From Methanosphaerula subterraneus (GTDB lineage: Archaea > Halobacteriota > Methanomicrobia > Methanomicrobiales > Methanospirillaceae), in the NCBI RefSeq assembly GCF_052055875.1, contig NZ_CP170508.1, positions 2,294,001 to 2,358,000 on the forward strand: a DNA stretch of 64,000 nt. The letters run 5' to 3'. A program made the position numbers and the translations under genes. Below, one piece after another: positions 34,294 through 41,707 of the stretch. The notes beneath the pieces are model-generated. The model made no database searches. It had not been told where the DNA came from and saw nothing but the letters and a program-made list of their open reading frames with translations. Within the stretch, counting starts at the first letter, position 1. Each line of letters starts with the position of its first letter.

Positions 34294-34890
34294 TCACCCG
34301 GAACTTGTTGTGAGTGCCGGAGTGCAGTTCCGGTTCACAAAACTGATCCAGTTGATGTTCGCAAAATCGGTTGGGAACGTGAACTTCAGCCGGTGCTGCC
34401 CGGCCGGCAGGGCCACCGGCACTGAAACGGTCGGGAGGGCCAGCCAGTCCCCGGTGTTCGGGACTAAAACTGTGGCGGCCGGTATCGTCCCATCGTCGAC
34501 ATACACCTGGACAGACGACCCGGCGTGGGAGGACGCAACACGGAACCCGGCGTCATAGGTGCCGGCGGTGCTGATGTTCACGGTGTACGCGAGCCACTCG
34601 CCGGCCCGGGTTCAGCCGATGTTCGGACTGTGATCGGTGTCGAGCACCTCAATGTCCACATCGTCCTGCCGGCAGATCCCGCCCTCGTTCCCGCGGGTGG
34701 TGTCATGGTACGCGACACCCTCGCCGCCGAGATCGTAGTCCTCGGCCTGCAGGGTTCCGGTGAGGGTGTGGAGGCCGTTGTACGGGGTGCCGACTGGGGT
34801 CGTAGGCGGCACCGCCGGCACGGTCACCTGGACATCCTTCGTCGAAGAGCCGGCTGCACTGATTGCGGTCAGCGTGTTCCGTCTCGATCC
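34294..34890 (-). pseudogene. Truncated PKD/CBM6 secreted protein end, interrupted by in-frame TGA
   Basis: Read on the minus strand from 34890, the frame encodes the end of an Ig/PKD-like domain (TLTAISAAGSSTKDVQVTV), a Pro/Thr linker and a family 6 carbohydrate-binding module: LQAEDYDLGGEGVAYHDTT, DDVDIEVLDTD, then PNIG, a TGA at 34612-34614, then TRAGEWLAYTVNISTAGTYD and the rest of the module to 34294. CBM6 proteins normally have Trp after the Gly in this motif, so TGG has become TGA. The start of the gene is missing: a TAG of the upstream dockerin-like gene lies immediately before, in the same frame. Confidence 0.75.
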
Positions 34891-36222
34891 CTACAGGCCG
34901 TTGAAGACCATGACGAGATCATTGAAGTCGAGCCGGCCGTTCCTGGTGAAGTCGAACGCACTGAGCGGCTCGTTCTGGGCGATCCAGTCCATCTGGTTGA
35001 AGAAGATCACCACGTCGTTGAAGTCTGCGATCCCGTTGCCATTGATGTCTTCACAGAGCCCATCACTGTTGAGATCCCGGGGAGAGTTTGTTCCCGGGGG
35101 TACCGGTGCCGGCCGCACCGGCAGCGTGCCGCCCAGGATCTCCCCGAGTGAGAGGCCGGTGACCGTCGAATCCGTCACGACCACGGTATGCGCGTCCGCG
35201 TGGTCGATCCGGTGCAGGCTCTGGGTGAAGACCTGCAGGGCATCGACCTGGTGATCTCCGTCCCAGTACATCGGGATCTCCCAGCGGGAGCCGTTCTGCA
35301 CCACCTCGTACGTGGTGTAGATCGGGAACGCGTCCGGCCCTGCCGGGGCGGCCACGCCGGCGACCACGTACCTGATCGACGAGGTGTCGTTGCCGAGTAT
35401 GTCCCCGGTCAGGTACCGCGGGGACGTGCCGGGATACGGCTGGTCCTGCCAGAGTTCGGGTCCATAGCCTTCCCCGGCGAGGAATTCGGCGAACGAGAGG
35501 TGATACCACCCTATGTCGCCTGTATTGGTGGCTGTATCGTTCACGATCAGGGTGTGCGGATCTGCATGGGCGATCCGGCGCATACCCATCCCGATCAGCA
35601 CGTCCTCCGGCATGCCAAAGCCGTTGTAGTCAAACCAATCTATCTCCCAGCGGTCCCCGTTCTTTACCACGTCGTACGTTCTGTAATAGATCTGGCCATT
35701 GTTGGTGTATACTCTCCCGATCAGGGTCCCCCCTGCGGGCGCATACGAGTTGTTCAGGATGTCACCAGTGACGTAGAGCGCGGTCCCGGATCCGGGCTCC
35801 CCCGGTGCCGGTTCGACCGGGTAGACCACGCCGGCCCGTGCCTCAGCGAGCGAGAGGCCGGAGTACTGCATGTCCCCGCCGGTGACCTCCGGGTCTGTGA
35901 TGATCACGAGGATCGGGTCGGCGTGGTCGACCCTGTGGAGGTCGAGGGTGTCGGCCTGGACTTCGGTGAGCTCGAAGTCCCCGTGCCAGTACTTCGGGAT
36001 CTCCCAGCCGGTGCCGTTCTTCACCACCTCGTACGCGAGGTAGACAGTCCCGGTCTGGGTCGACACGTTCGCGACCACCATCCCGGTCTCCGGCGCGGCT
36101 GCAGTGCCGAGGATGTCCCCGACGACATAGCGGGGGAGGCCGGTGTCGGTATCGATCGCGGCCGCCGGCGCAGCGACGAGCAGCAGAAGCAGAAGCAACA
36201 GAGGCAGTGCAGAGAAGTGCAT
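34891..36222 (-). CDS. Secreted protein with three internal repeats and a C-terminal dockerin-like domain
   Basis: A 443-residue exported protein. A signal peptide (poly-Leu, cleavage near PAAAID) is followed by three repeats of about 110-125 residues, each with VGDILG/TGDILN/TGDILG, then YEVVKNG-x-x-WEIP-x-YW and LHR(V/I)DHAD...VVTD. The third is slightly shorter. The C-terminal 60 residues contain two EF-hand-like calcium loops, DINGNGIADFNDVVIFFN and DFTRNGRLDFNDLVMVFN, the archaeal dockerin-like arrangement. The repeat unit is not one I recognise. The protein is probably cell-surface or secreted, calcium-dependent in folding. It directly precedes, in the same frame, a CBM6 remnant, which suggests a former larger family member. 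Confidence 0.82.
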   Translation of the reverse strand: MHFSALPLLLLLLLLVAAPAAAIDTDTGLPRYVVGDILGTAAAPETGMVVANVSTQTGTVYLAYEVVKNGTGWEIPKYWHGDFELTEVQADTLDLHRVDHADPILVIITDPEVTGGDMQYSGLSLAEARAGVVYPVEPAPGEPGSGTALYVTGDILNNSYAPAGGTLIGRVYTNNGQIYYRTYDVVKNGDRWEIDWFDYNGFGMPEDVLIGMGMRRIAHADPHTLIVNDTATNTGDIGWYHLSFAEFLAGEGYGPELWQDQPYPGTSPRYLTGDILGNDTSSIRYVVAGVAAPAGPDAFPIYTTYEVVQNGSRWEIPMYWDGDHQVDALQVFTQSLHRIDHADAHTVVVTDSTVTGLSLGEILGGTLPVRPAPVPPGTNSPRDLNSDGLCEDINGNGIADFNDVVIFFNQMDWIAQNEPLSAFDFTRNGRLDFNDLVMVFNGL

Positions 36223-36449
36223 ATGTGTTGAATGGCTGTCTCCCTATATACGGATACTGTGATGCAAAACCGGGAAATTTCCGAGCGGAATGAGGTCGAA
36301 GGCTGGTCCCATCCTGTGCGACATGCTCTCTCGCCGGGGAACGGCGTAGGGTTGATGCGTACCTGCACGCCATCAGAGTCCAGGATTTTAGTTGCATGCG
36401 CCACTATTTAATCCCTGAAAGATCAAATTACTAGAGGAGACCTTCAGAT
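36223..36449. promoter_or_regulatory. Divergent spacer with promoter for the YczE-like gene
   Basis: No gene is supported in this 227-base gap. CACTATTTAATCC at about 36402-36414 is a plausible TATA box for the plus-strand membrane protein, and AGAGGAGA (36433-36440) its ribosome site. On the minus strand a TATATA-like stretch near 36243-36249 could serve the secreted protein. Confidence 0.4.
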
Positions 36450-37109
36450 TTGTTAACCTCTCATACGCTCAAAAGATGGATATTATTATTGATTGGATTA
36501 TTTTTCATGGGCCTGGGAATCAGTCTGATCACACGGTCGTACCTGGGGACATCTCCCATTTCAAGTGTTCCCTATGTGCTCTGTCTGATATTTCCCATCA
36601 CCTTTGGAGGATTCGCCTTCTTGCTGGGTCTTCTGTTTTTAGTCATGGAGATCCTTATACTGGGTAAAGATTTCCCAAAAAAACAACTCCTTCAACTGTT
36701 TGTCGGCGTACTTCTGGGTGTCTTCATCGATGTGGGAATGTACCTCTCCGCCTTTGTGAATCCGGAATTTTTTGCTGCAAAGATCGTCACGTTACTCCTC
36801 GGCTGCATCGTTCTTGCCCTGGGAGTCTATCTGGAAATATCGGCCAATTCATTCCTGTATCCTGCAGATGCCATTGTGAAAGTAATTGCTCAGAAATCGG
36901 GAAAAAAATTTGGAACCACAAAAATTTTGTTTGATTCCACGCTGTGTTGCGTTGCAGGACTTATTTCACTCTCTGCATTCGGGACGATTAAAGGCCTGGG
37001 AGAGGGGACCGTCATATCTGCTTTACTTGTCGGGTATATCATAACCGGAATCAGCACCATCTTTTTACAGTTCAGTAGCGGAAAGGAGTTGTTACATTCC
37101 GATCACTGA
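36450..37109 (+). CDS. YczE/YitT-family integral membrane protein
   Basis: A 219-residue membrane protein with about five hydrophobic helices (for example WILLLIGLFFMGLGISLITR, GFAFLLGLLFLVMEILILG). The motif TRSYLGTSPISSVPYVLC, with the later LEISANSFLYPADAIV, is characteristic of the YczE/DUF6198 group, suggested to be transporters. The start is a TTG at 36450, supported by AGAGGAGA about 10 bases before; no ATG sits at a suitable place. Its AT-richer codons differ from the neighbours and suggest acquisition. A MarR regulator follows at 37381, as is common for this family, but here 270 bases intervene. Confidence 0.8.
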   Translation: MLTSHTLKRWILLLIGLFFMGLGISLITRSYLGTSPISSVPYVLCLIFPITFGGFAFLLGLLFLVMEILILGKDFPKKQLLQLFVGVLLGVFIDVGMYLSAFVNPEFFAAKIVTLLLGCIVLALGVYLEISANSFLYPADAIVKVIAQKSGKKFGTTKILFDSTLCCVAGLISLSAFGTIKGLGEGTVISALLVGYIITGISTIFLQFSSGKELLHSDH

Positions 37110-37380
37110 CCTTTTTCCGTGGTGACCATGCTCTCTTGCAGCGATATCAGCGAAACTCTTCTGGGAGGATCCCCGGATTCCTGCTGACCGGTGCGATGGT
37201 GAAGTGGAATCGGAAGCTGGTGGGCGGGTCGATGCCCTGGCCGCCCGCGGAGGTCATCGATGCAGAAAGACAAGTGCCGGCTGTTCTTGATATCGTTGGT
37301 AATTTGTCGACATGTAGTGACCGGCGTACAAATCTATTAGTGGGTAAAAGTTGCATATGAAACTAAAATGGGGGGGTTCC
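37110..37380. other. Spacer between YczE-like gene and MarR regulator, with a possible gene scrap
   Basis: No gene is supported on the plus strand. On the minus strand a protein-like scrap (AGGQGIDPPTSFRFHFTIAP, about 37150-37260) is readable but lacks a start context and is not recognised. GGGGGGTT just before 37381 is the ribosome site for the MarR gene. Confidence 0.35.
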
Positions 37381-37806
37381 ATGAAGAATCTATCAAAGTA
37401 TATCTCTGTGGCTCATCGTCGTGCACAGATGTTTTACACGGAACATCTCAAAAAATTGGAACTGAGTAGCGGACAGTATATGTTCATCGTCTGTATCTGT
37501 GAGAACATTGCTCAAACACAGGATGAACTGTCTCAACGACTGATCATCGACAAGGGTACCGTGGCAAAGGTCCTGCCCCAGCTCGAGACGAACGGGTTCA
37601 TCACGAAGGTCGTCAATCCTGAGGATCGGCGTGAATTAAAGATATATCCGACTGATAAGGCTCTTGCCGTCTATCCTGAAATACTGGAGATACGAGATGC
37701 GTGGCACCGGAAGATGACGGAAAACTTCAGTGATCTCGAACGCGATATTTTCGAAAAACTCCTGGAAAAAGTGATGGAAAACGCTATCGATCACTGCAAG
37801 GACTGA
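37381..37806 (+). CDS. MarR-family transcriptional regulator
   Basis: A 141-residue winged-helix DNA-binding protein, typical MarR length. The helix-turn-helix ENIAQTQDELSQRLIIDKGTVAKVLPQLE and the wing with NPEDRRELKIYPT are clear. Long flanking helices form the dimer. The ATG at 37381 was preferred over in-frame starts at 37351 and 37357 because of the G-rich ribosome site. MarR proteins usually regulate the adjacent gene, here the YczE-like membrane protein (inference). Confidence 0.88.
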   Translation: MKNLSKYISVAHRRAQMFYTEHLKKLELSSGQYMFIVCICENIAQTQDELSQRLIIDKGTVAKVLPQLETNGFITKVVNPEDRRELKIYPTDKALAVYPEILEIRDAWHRKMTENFSDLERDIFEKLLEKVMENAIDHCKD

Positions 37807-37859
37807 CCTGTTTCCATAGTTAACACGTGAGGAGTTCTGACCCGCATTCGAGAGGCTGT

Positions 37860-38025
37860 AGGGACCGGCAGGGCCACCAGCACCGAAACGGTCTGGAAGA
37901 ACGGTCAGTCGCCGGCCCGGATCCGGCCGACGTTCGGCGAACCGTCGGTGTCGAGCTGTTCGAGGTCGACATCGTCCTGACGGTGGACTCCGCCCTTGTT
38001 CCCACGGGTGGTGTCGTGGGCACCG
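37860..38025 (-). pseudogene. Second degraded CBM6 fragment
   Basis: On the minus strand, HDTTRGNKGGVHRQDDVDLE, QLDTDGSPNVGRIRAGD and a stop match the CBM6 segment at 34.6 kb. The Trp position is Arg here. The DNA then jumps, after a deletion, to a copy of the CBM6 end (GGCAGGGCCACC-x-GCAC-GAAACGGTC, about 37868-37894, compare 34408-34433). It has no start, end or intact frame, and is a remnant of a duplicated module. Confidence 0.6.
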
Positions 38026-38467
38026 TCGTGGTGTTCACCGGTGCCGGCCGTGCCGGTTCACCGCCTGCCGTGCTGGTGACCGCAGCTCTCCGCAGTCTTT
38101 GCAGGTGGTCGCAGCATCTTTGCAGTTTCTGCTGCTGACTATTGGAGGTGATTGCCGGCCCTATTTCTGAATCCGGGGGTGGATGCCAGTATTTTATCTT
38201 TGGTCGCAGTTTTTCCGGAACACACACCGTGACACACGCACTCCCCTCAGGTGAGGGTGCGGGGTGCGTGCTCTTCAAATCTGCTGCGTACAACGATCCT
38301 TCTCTCTGTACGCGTAATGATTTATCAGCCGTTTCCACAGATGGGGCCTATTATCGGTTTTCATGGTCGCAGTTGAAACTGCGTTTATGCTGCGTATATG
38401 CTGCTGATGCTGCTGACAAGTGTTCGACCGCGGCTCCTGGTCGCCGTCATGTCCGGCCGGACCCCCT
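38026..38467. other. Intergenic stretch without a supported gene
   Basis: Several short open frames exist but none gives protein-like sequence. CCCCTCAGGTGAGG at about 38243-38256 is a small palindrome. Nothing else is noted. Confidence 0.4.
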
Positions 38468-39118
38468 TTACTCCCCCGTCACCGCCCTCCGCCTCATCCC
38501 CCCGAACCCCGCCGGCACCGATCGCCCGAGGCCGAGCAGGTCCGGAATGACAAAATTCACCGAGAACGTCCCGGTGAAGAGGATGACGCCGGCCCCGTCG
38601 AGCCGGCTCTTCTGGAAGTGCAGGTTCGATGCAACGGTGACCGGGCCGGGGATCGTGTATCCGACCGCCCGGGCGAGCGAACCGATCTGTTTCACCAGGA
38701 TCTTCTGCACGAACCCGTCCCGTCGGTCCTTCCCCTTCAGCGTGTAGAAGGTCCGGGCCTGCTCCTGGTTCAGCGCGATCCAGGGGGTGACGAACTCGTA
38801 CGACAGCATCTCTTCAGCGATCCCGAACGCCTCCTCCCTGACGGATGCATCCCGCCCCTGCACCGGATAGGTCGCCCCCCCCGCTACGATCGTCTCTCCG
38901 AGGTCGGCCAAGACCGCCGCCCCCTCGTTGATCCCGATCACCGTCGGCACCCCGTCGACGACCCGGTACTGCACGACCGGGTACTGGTGGATCGCCCTCT
39001 CCGGGCGGGCCTGGGTGTACTCGTTCACCGCCGCCGAGAGGTACCGGAGAAGGTCGCGTGCGGCGTCTGCATTGGGCCCCGGAGGACTGAGCGTGAGGGT
39101 GAAGATCTGCAGGTTCAT
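38468..39118 (-). CDS. Stand-alone Cas6b-like protein
   Basis: A 216-residue protein matching the Cas6b pattern known from CRISPR RNA-processing endoribonucleases. It has the N-terminal IHQYPVVQYRVVDGVPTVIGINEGA, the central FVTPWIALNQEQ and KILVKQIGSLARAVGY, and the glycine-rich end FSVNFVIPDLLGLGRSVPAGFGGMRR. The His in IHQYP is a candidate catalytic residue by analogy. No CRISPR repeat or other cas gene occurs in the window, so it may serve a distant array or have another RNA-related role. It overlaps nothing and is flanked by decaying sequence. Confidence 0.78.
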   Translation of the reverse strand: MNLQIFTLTLSPPGPNADAARDLLRYLSAAVNEYTQARPERAIHQYPVVQYRVVDGVPTVIGINEGAAVLADLGETIVAGGATYPVQGRDASVREEAFGIAEEMLSYEFVTPWIALNQEQARTFYTLKGKDRRDGFVQKILVKQIGSLARAVGYTIPGPVTVASNLHFQKSRLDGAGVILFTGTFSVNFVIPDLLGLGRSVPAGFGGMRRRAVTGE

Positions 39119-39210
39119 GAGTGACAGGTCGACCGCATCAGTAAAGAGAACTCTGATCGCCGGCAGAGACCTGAAGAACCGGGGGTGGTGAAGAATGATC
39201 TGCCTCCTCG

Positions 39211-39432
39211 TTACGCGGCCCGGACATCGGTCGCATGCTCACTCTCATCGGCCAGGAGCGTTGTTGCCGTCTGCTGAATCGAACCATCCGGTCCTGTACT
39301 GAACACGACCCTGCCATCATAGGGTGGAGAGAATTCCCGACATCTCGCAGAGAAGATGTTTCCATCCCATGGGGTTAAATTGAAGACAATTGGTCTCTTC
39401 CCGAATGTGAAGGTCAGGTTTTTGGCTCTGCA
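39211..39432 (-). pseudogene. 3' remnant of a serine-hydrolase-like secreted protein
   Basis: About 73 open codons on the minus strand without a start, ending at TAA 39211-39213. The translation LTFTFGKRPIVFNLTPWDGN followed by FSPPYDGRVVFSTGPDGSIQ resembles the beta-domain tail attached to beta-lactamase-like serine hydrolases (DUF3471 style). An in-frame stop precedes it and the rest of the gene is absent. The assignment is from pattern resemblance and tentative. Confidence 0.4.
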
Positions 39433-39518
39433 TCATCTCGCGATCTATCCCACTCGAGGATACGGTTCGATCGCCCGACCGGTGAACCAGGTTTGTGACC
39501 AGAGCGAACGGCCGGCCC

Positions 39519-40511
39519 TCACGAATCCCCGCCGGCGTACTCCGGCCACATCGTGCAGGTGGTCCCGTCCGAGGTGACGATTACGTTCCCGTTTTTGTCC
39601 GTCCTCCCGACCAGCGCGTTCCGCAGTGCCAGCGACCCGGTGATCCGCGGATCCGGGAACCCGTAGATGTTCTCCCCGACATTGACCACCCCGATATCGG
39701 GCGAGACCCTGACCAGGAACTCGCCGCTGGTCACCTGCCCGTTGCCATGGTCCGCTACCTTCAGGACCGAACTCTTCAGGTCCACCCCGGATGCGAGCAG
39801 CCGCTGCTCGGCCGCCGGCCCCATGTCCCCGCAGAAGAGGAACGAGGTGTTCTTGTAGACCAACCGGAAGACCAGCGAATCCTCGTGCTGATCCCGGGTC
39901 GAGACCGCCCCGGGGTTCAGCACCGTGATCGAGAGCGCAGGGTCGAGGTCAACCGTGTCCCCGGCCTTCAGGTGGGAGACCGGGACCTTCTGCGCCTCCA
40001 GCAGGTCCAGGATCCGCTGGTACCCGAGCGGGTGATCGACCGGCCCGCCGTTGTCGAGGAACTGCCCCGGCCTGAGCGCCCGGATCACCGCCTCCATCCC
40101 GCCGATGTGGTCGACATGGGCGTGGGTCGCCACCAGCATGTCGAGGGAGGTCACCTTCTGCGCCGCAAGATAGTTCACCACCGCCTCCGCGCTCTCCTTC
40201 GGGCCGGCATCGATCAGCATCGTATGCCCGTACGGGGAGATGATCAGGGCGGCGTCCCCTTCGCCGACATCGATGAAATGGACGATCAACAGCCCCTCCA
40301 CCGGCACCGGGGCCTCAGTCTGCACCGGCTCGAGGGTCGGGATCTCCTGGGCCACGATCCGGGGGCTGGTGTTCGGCATCACCTCGTGCGGGAGGACCGA
40401 GATCGGCGGGATCGTCACCGGGTCCACCCTCGGAAAGAAATGACTGAACCCGCCGAAGAGGGCGAAGAGGACCACCGCAAAGCACACCACGATCAGCAGG
40501 TTCACCTTCAT
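39519..40511 (-). CDS. Membrane-anchored metallo-beta-lactamase-fold hydrolase, ComEC C-terminal type
   Basis: A 330-residue protein with an N-terminal signal-anchor (NLLIVVCFAVVLFALFGGF), a proline-rich spacer and a metallo-beta-lactamase domain (about 75-310): VHFIDVGEGDAALI, ATHAHVDHIGGMEAVI (THxHxDHxGG metal motif), EDSLVFRLVY, FLFCGDMG, and VADHG. This is the arrangement of the domain found at the end of ComEC/Rec2 DNA-uptake channels, probably a nuclease acting outside the membrane (inference). No ComEC channel is nearby. The C-terminal 20 residues with ITSDGTTCTMWPEY are also typical. Confidence 0.88.
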   Translation of the reverse strand: MKVNLLIVVCFAVVLFALFGGFSHFFPRVDPVTIPPISVLPHEVMPNTSPRIVAQEIPTLEPVQTEAPVPVEGLLIVHFIDVGEGDAALIISPYGHTMLIDAGPKESAEAVVNYLAAQKVTSLDMLVATHAHVDHIGGMEAVIRALRPGQFLDNGGPVDHPLGYQRILDLLEAQKVPVSHLKAGDTVDLDPALSITVLNPGAVSTRDQHEDSLVFRLVYKNTSFLFCGDMGPAAEQRLLASGVDLKSSVLKVADHGNGQVTSGEFLVRVSPDIGVVNVGENIYGFPDPRITGSLALRNALVGRTDKNGNVIVTSDGTTCTMWPEYAGGDS

Positions 40512-40600
40512 AACAATGGTACCCGGTTGGTGCAGATCGCAATTAAATGAACCTGAACGAATCTGCAGCGTATATATGTCCTCACGACCAAAACGGAGCC

Positions 40601-40825
40601 ATGCAAACCGTCTCGATCGACCGTGACGCCTGTATCTCGTGTGCGGCCTGCTGGCTGCTCTGCCCGGAACTCTTCATCAAGGAGAGGAAGGACGAGAAGA
40701 GCGCCATCCAGCCCCGACACCGGATCGAAGGCCGGCTCGGGGAAGGGGTGGTGCCCGGGGACCTGATGCGGGCGGCCGCCGAGGCCGTCGACGCCTGCCC
40801 GGTCCATCTGATCATCCTCCGGTGA
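40601..40825 (+). CDS. Small [4Fe-4S] ferredoxin
   Basis: A 74-residue electron carrier with one cluster: the motif CISCAACWLLCPELF supplies three Cys and VDACPVHLIIL the fourth. The frame is open from 40547, but a TATA box (GTATATATG, about 40570-40578) places the transcription start at about 40600. ATG 40601 would then be leaderless. It resembles monocluster ferredoxins of thermophiles and methanogens. The electron partner is unknown; the next gene encodes a zinc-ribbon membrane protein, 79 bases away. Confidence 0.87.
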   Translation: MQTVSIDRDACISCAACWLLCPELFIKERKDEKSAIQPRHRIEGRLGEGVVPGDLMRAAAEAVDACPVHLIILR

Positions 40826-40903
40826 CCCGTTTCCACCAATACCTTCATCACCTCCTGATCAGAGATCAGAGTGACCATGTCGGGCTCGCCGGCAGGAGCA
40901 CAT

Positions 40904-41707
40904 ATGCGAAAGTGTACCCACTGCGGAATGGAGATCCAGCCGGACGTCACCATCTGCCCCTACTGTTTTAAGGCAGTCGTTGCGACAAAACGATGTACCC
41001 ATTGCGGGACACAGGTCAGGTCGGGGGACCGGACCTGCTCGTTCTGCAGAGCTCCCCTGCTGACCCGGAGGGTCCCCGATGACCCCTTGAAGGTCTTCAT
41101 CGCCATGGCGAAGGACCCGATCGAAGAGCGCGAGCGCCACCCGATCCGGTCCAACCCGTTTCTCCTCGTCTACCTGCTGGTCTTCATGGTGATCGTGGCC
41201 GTCCTCCTCTGGCAGATCTACGGTCACCTGGGACCCGGACAGTCGAAACTCCTGGTGGAGGGGGTGCTCGAGGATGTGGCCGGAGACCACGCCGGCATCG
41301 GGGGCGACCTGGCCGGGAGTGAAGCCGCGGCGGTGTCGGCCTGGACCGCCCTCAACAGGTCGGGGATCCCGGCGCGGATCCGGTTCGGGTCGCTGCAGGG
41401 GCAGGTGAGAACTCTCTCTGCCTCTGACCGCGCCTGGGTGATGGCCGAGGTCGAACCTGGCCGCTGGATCGCCGGCGACCCGGTGAAGGGGTCTACCATG
41501 GAGGCGGCAGACCACCCGCTCTACTACCGCGGCTGGGACTACTCCTCTGCTGCGGAGGCGCAGGCCTCGCTGAACCGGTTGACCCGGTATAAGACCCTGG
41601 ATGCCGCCGTCACGGCCGGTACGGCTTCAGTAGCAGAGCAAAAAGAGCAGTCACTGCTTGCATCGACCCTGGCCCAGGAGTCCGGGAACCTGACCACCGT
41701 GGTGTGA
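40904..41707 (+). CDS. Double zinc-ribbon membrane protein, unrecognised
   Basis: A 267-residue protein starting with two zinc-ribbons, CTHCG...CPYC and CTHCG...CSFC (residues about 4-50). A charged linker and one membrane helix (FLLVYLLVFMVIVAVLLWQI, about 90-110) follow, then a 150-residue outer or periplasm-like domain rich in Ala/Trp. The start ATG 40904 was chosen for its AGGAG at 5-6 bases; GTG 40871 and ATG 40877 are alternatives. The last 57 bases overlap the convergent sensor kinase. It is probably a tail-anchored or single-pass protein whose ribbon lies in the cytosol (inference). Confidence 0.75.
   Translation: MRKCTHCGMEIQPDVTICPYCFKAVVATKRCTHCGTQVRSGDRTCSFCRAPLLTRRVPDDPLKVFIAMAKDPIEERERHPIRSNPFLLVYLLVFMVIVAVLLWQIYGHLGPGQSKLLVEGVLEDVAGDHAGIGGDLAGSEAAAVSAWTALNRSGIPARIRFGSLQGQVRTLSASDRAWVMAEVEPGRWIAGDPVKGSTMEAADHPLYYRGWDYSSAAEAQASLNRLTRYKTLDAAVTAGTASVAEQKEQSLLASTLAQESGNLTTVV

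Noticed and set aside
34612..34614. Selenocysteine or pyrrolysine insertion at the CBM6 stop
   Set aside because: The codon is TGA, not TAG, so not pyrrolysine; the expected residue is Trp, not Cys, so selenocysteine is unlikely. A point mutation is simpler.
31323..39518. Insertion sequence or prophage as cause of the decaying zone
   Set aside because: No transposase, integrase or terminal inverted repeats recognised; only remnants of ordinary genes.
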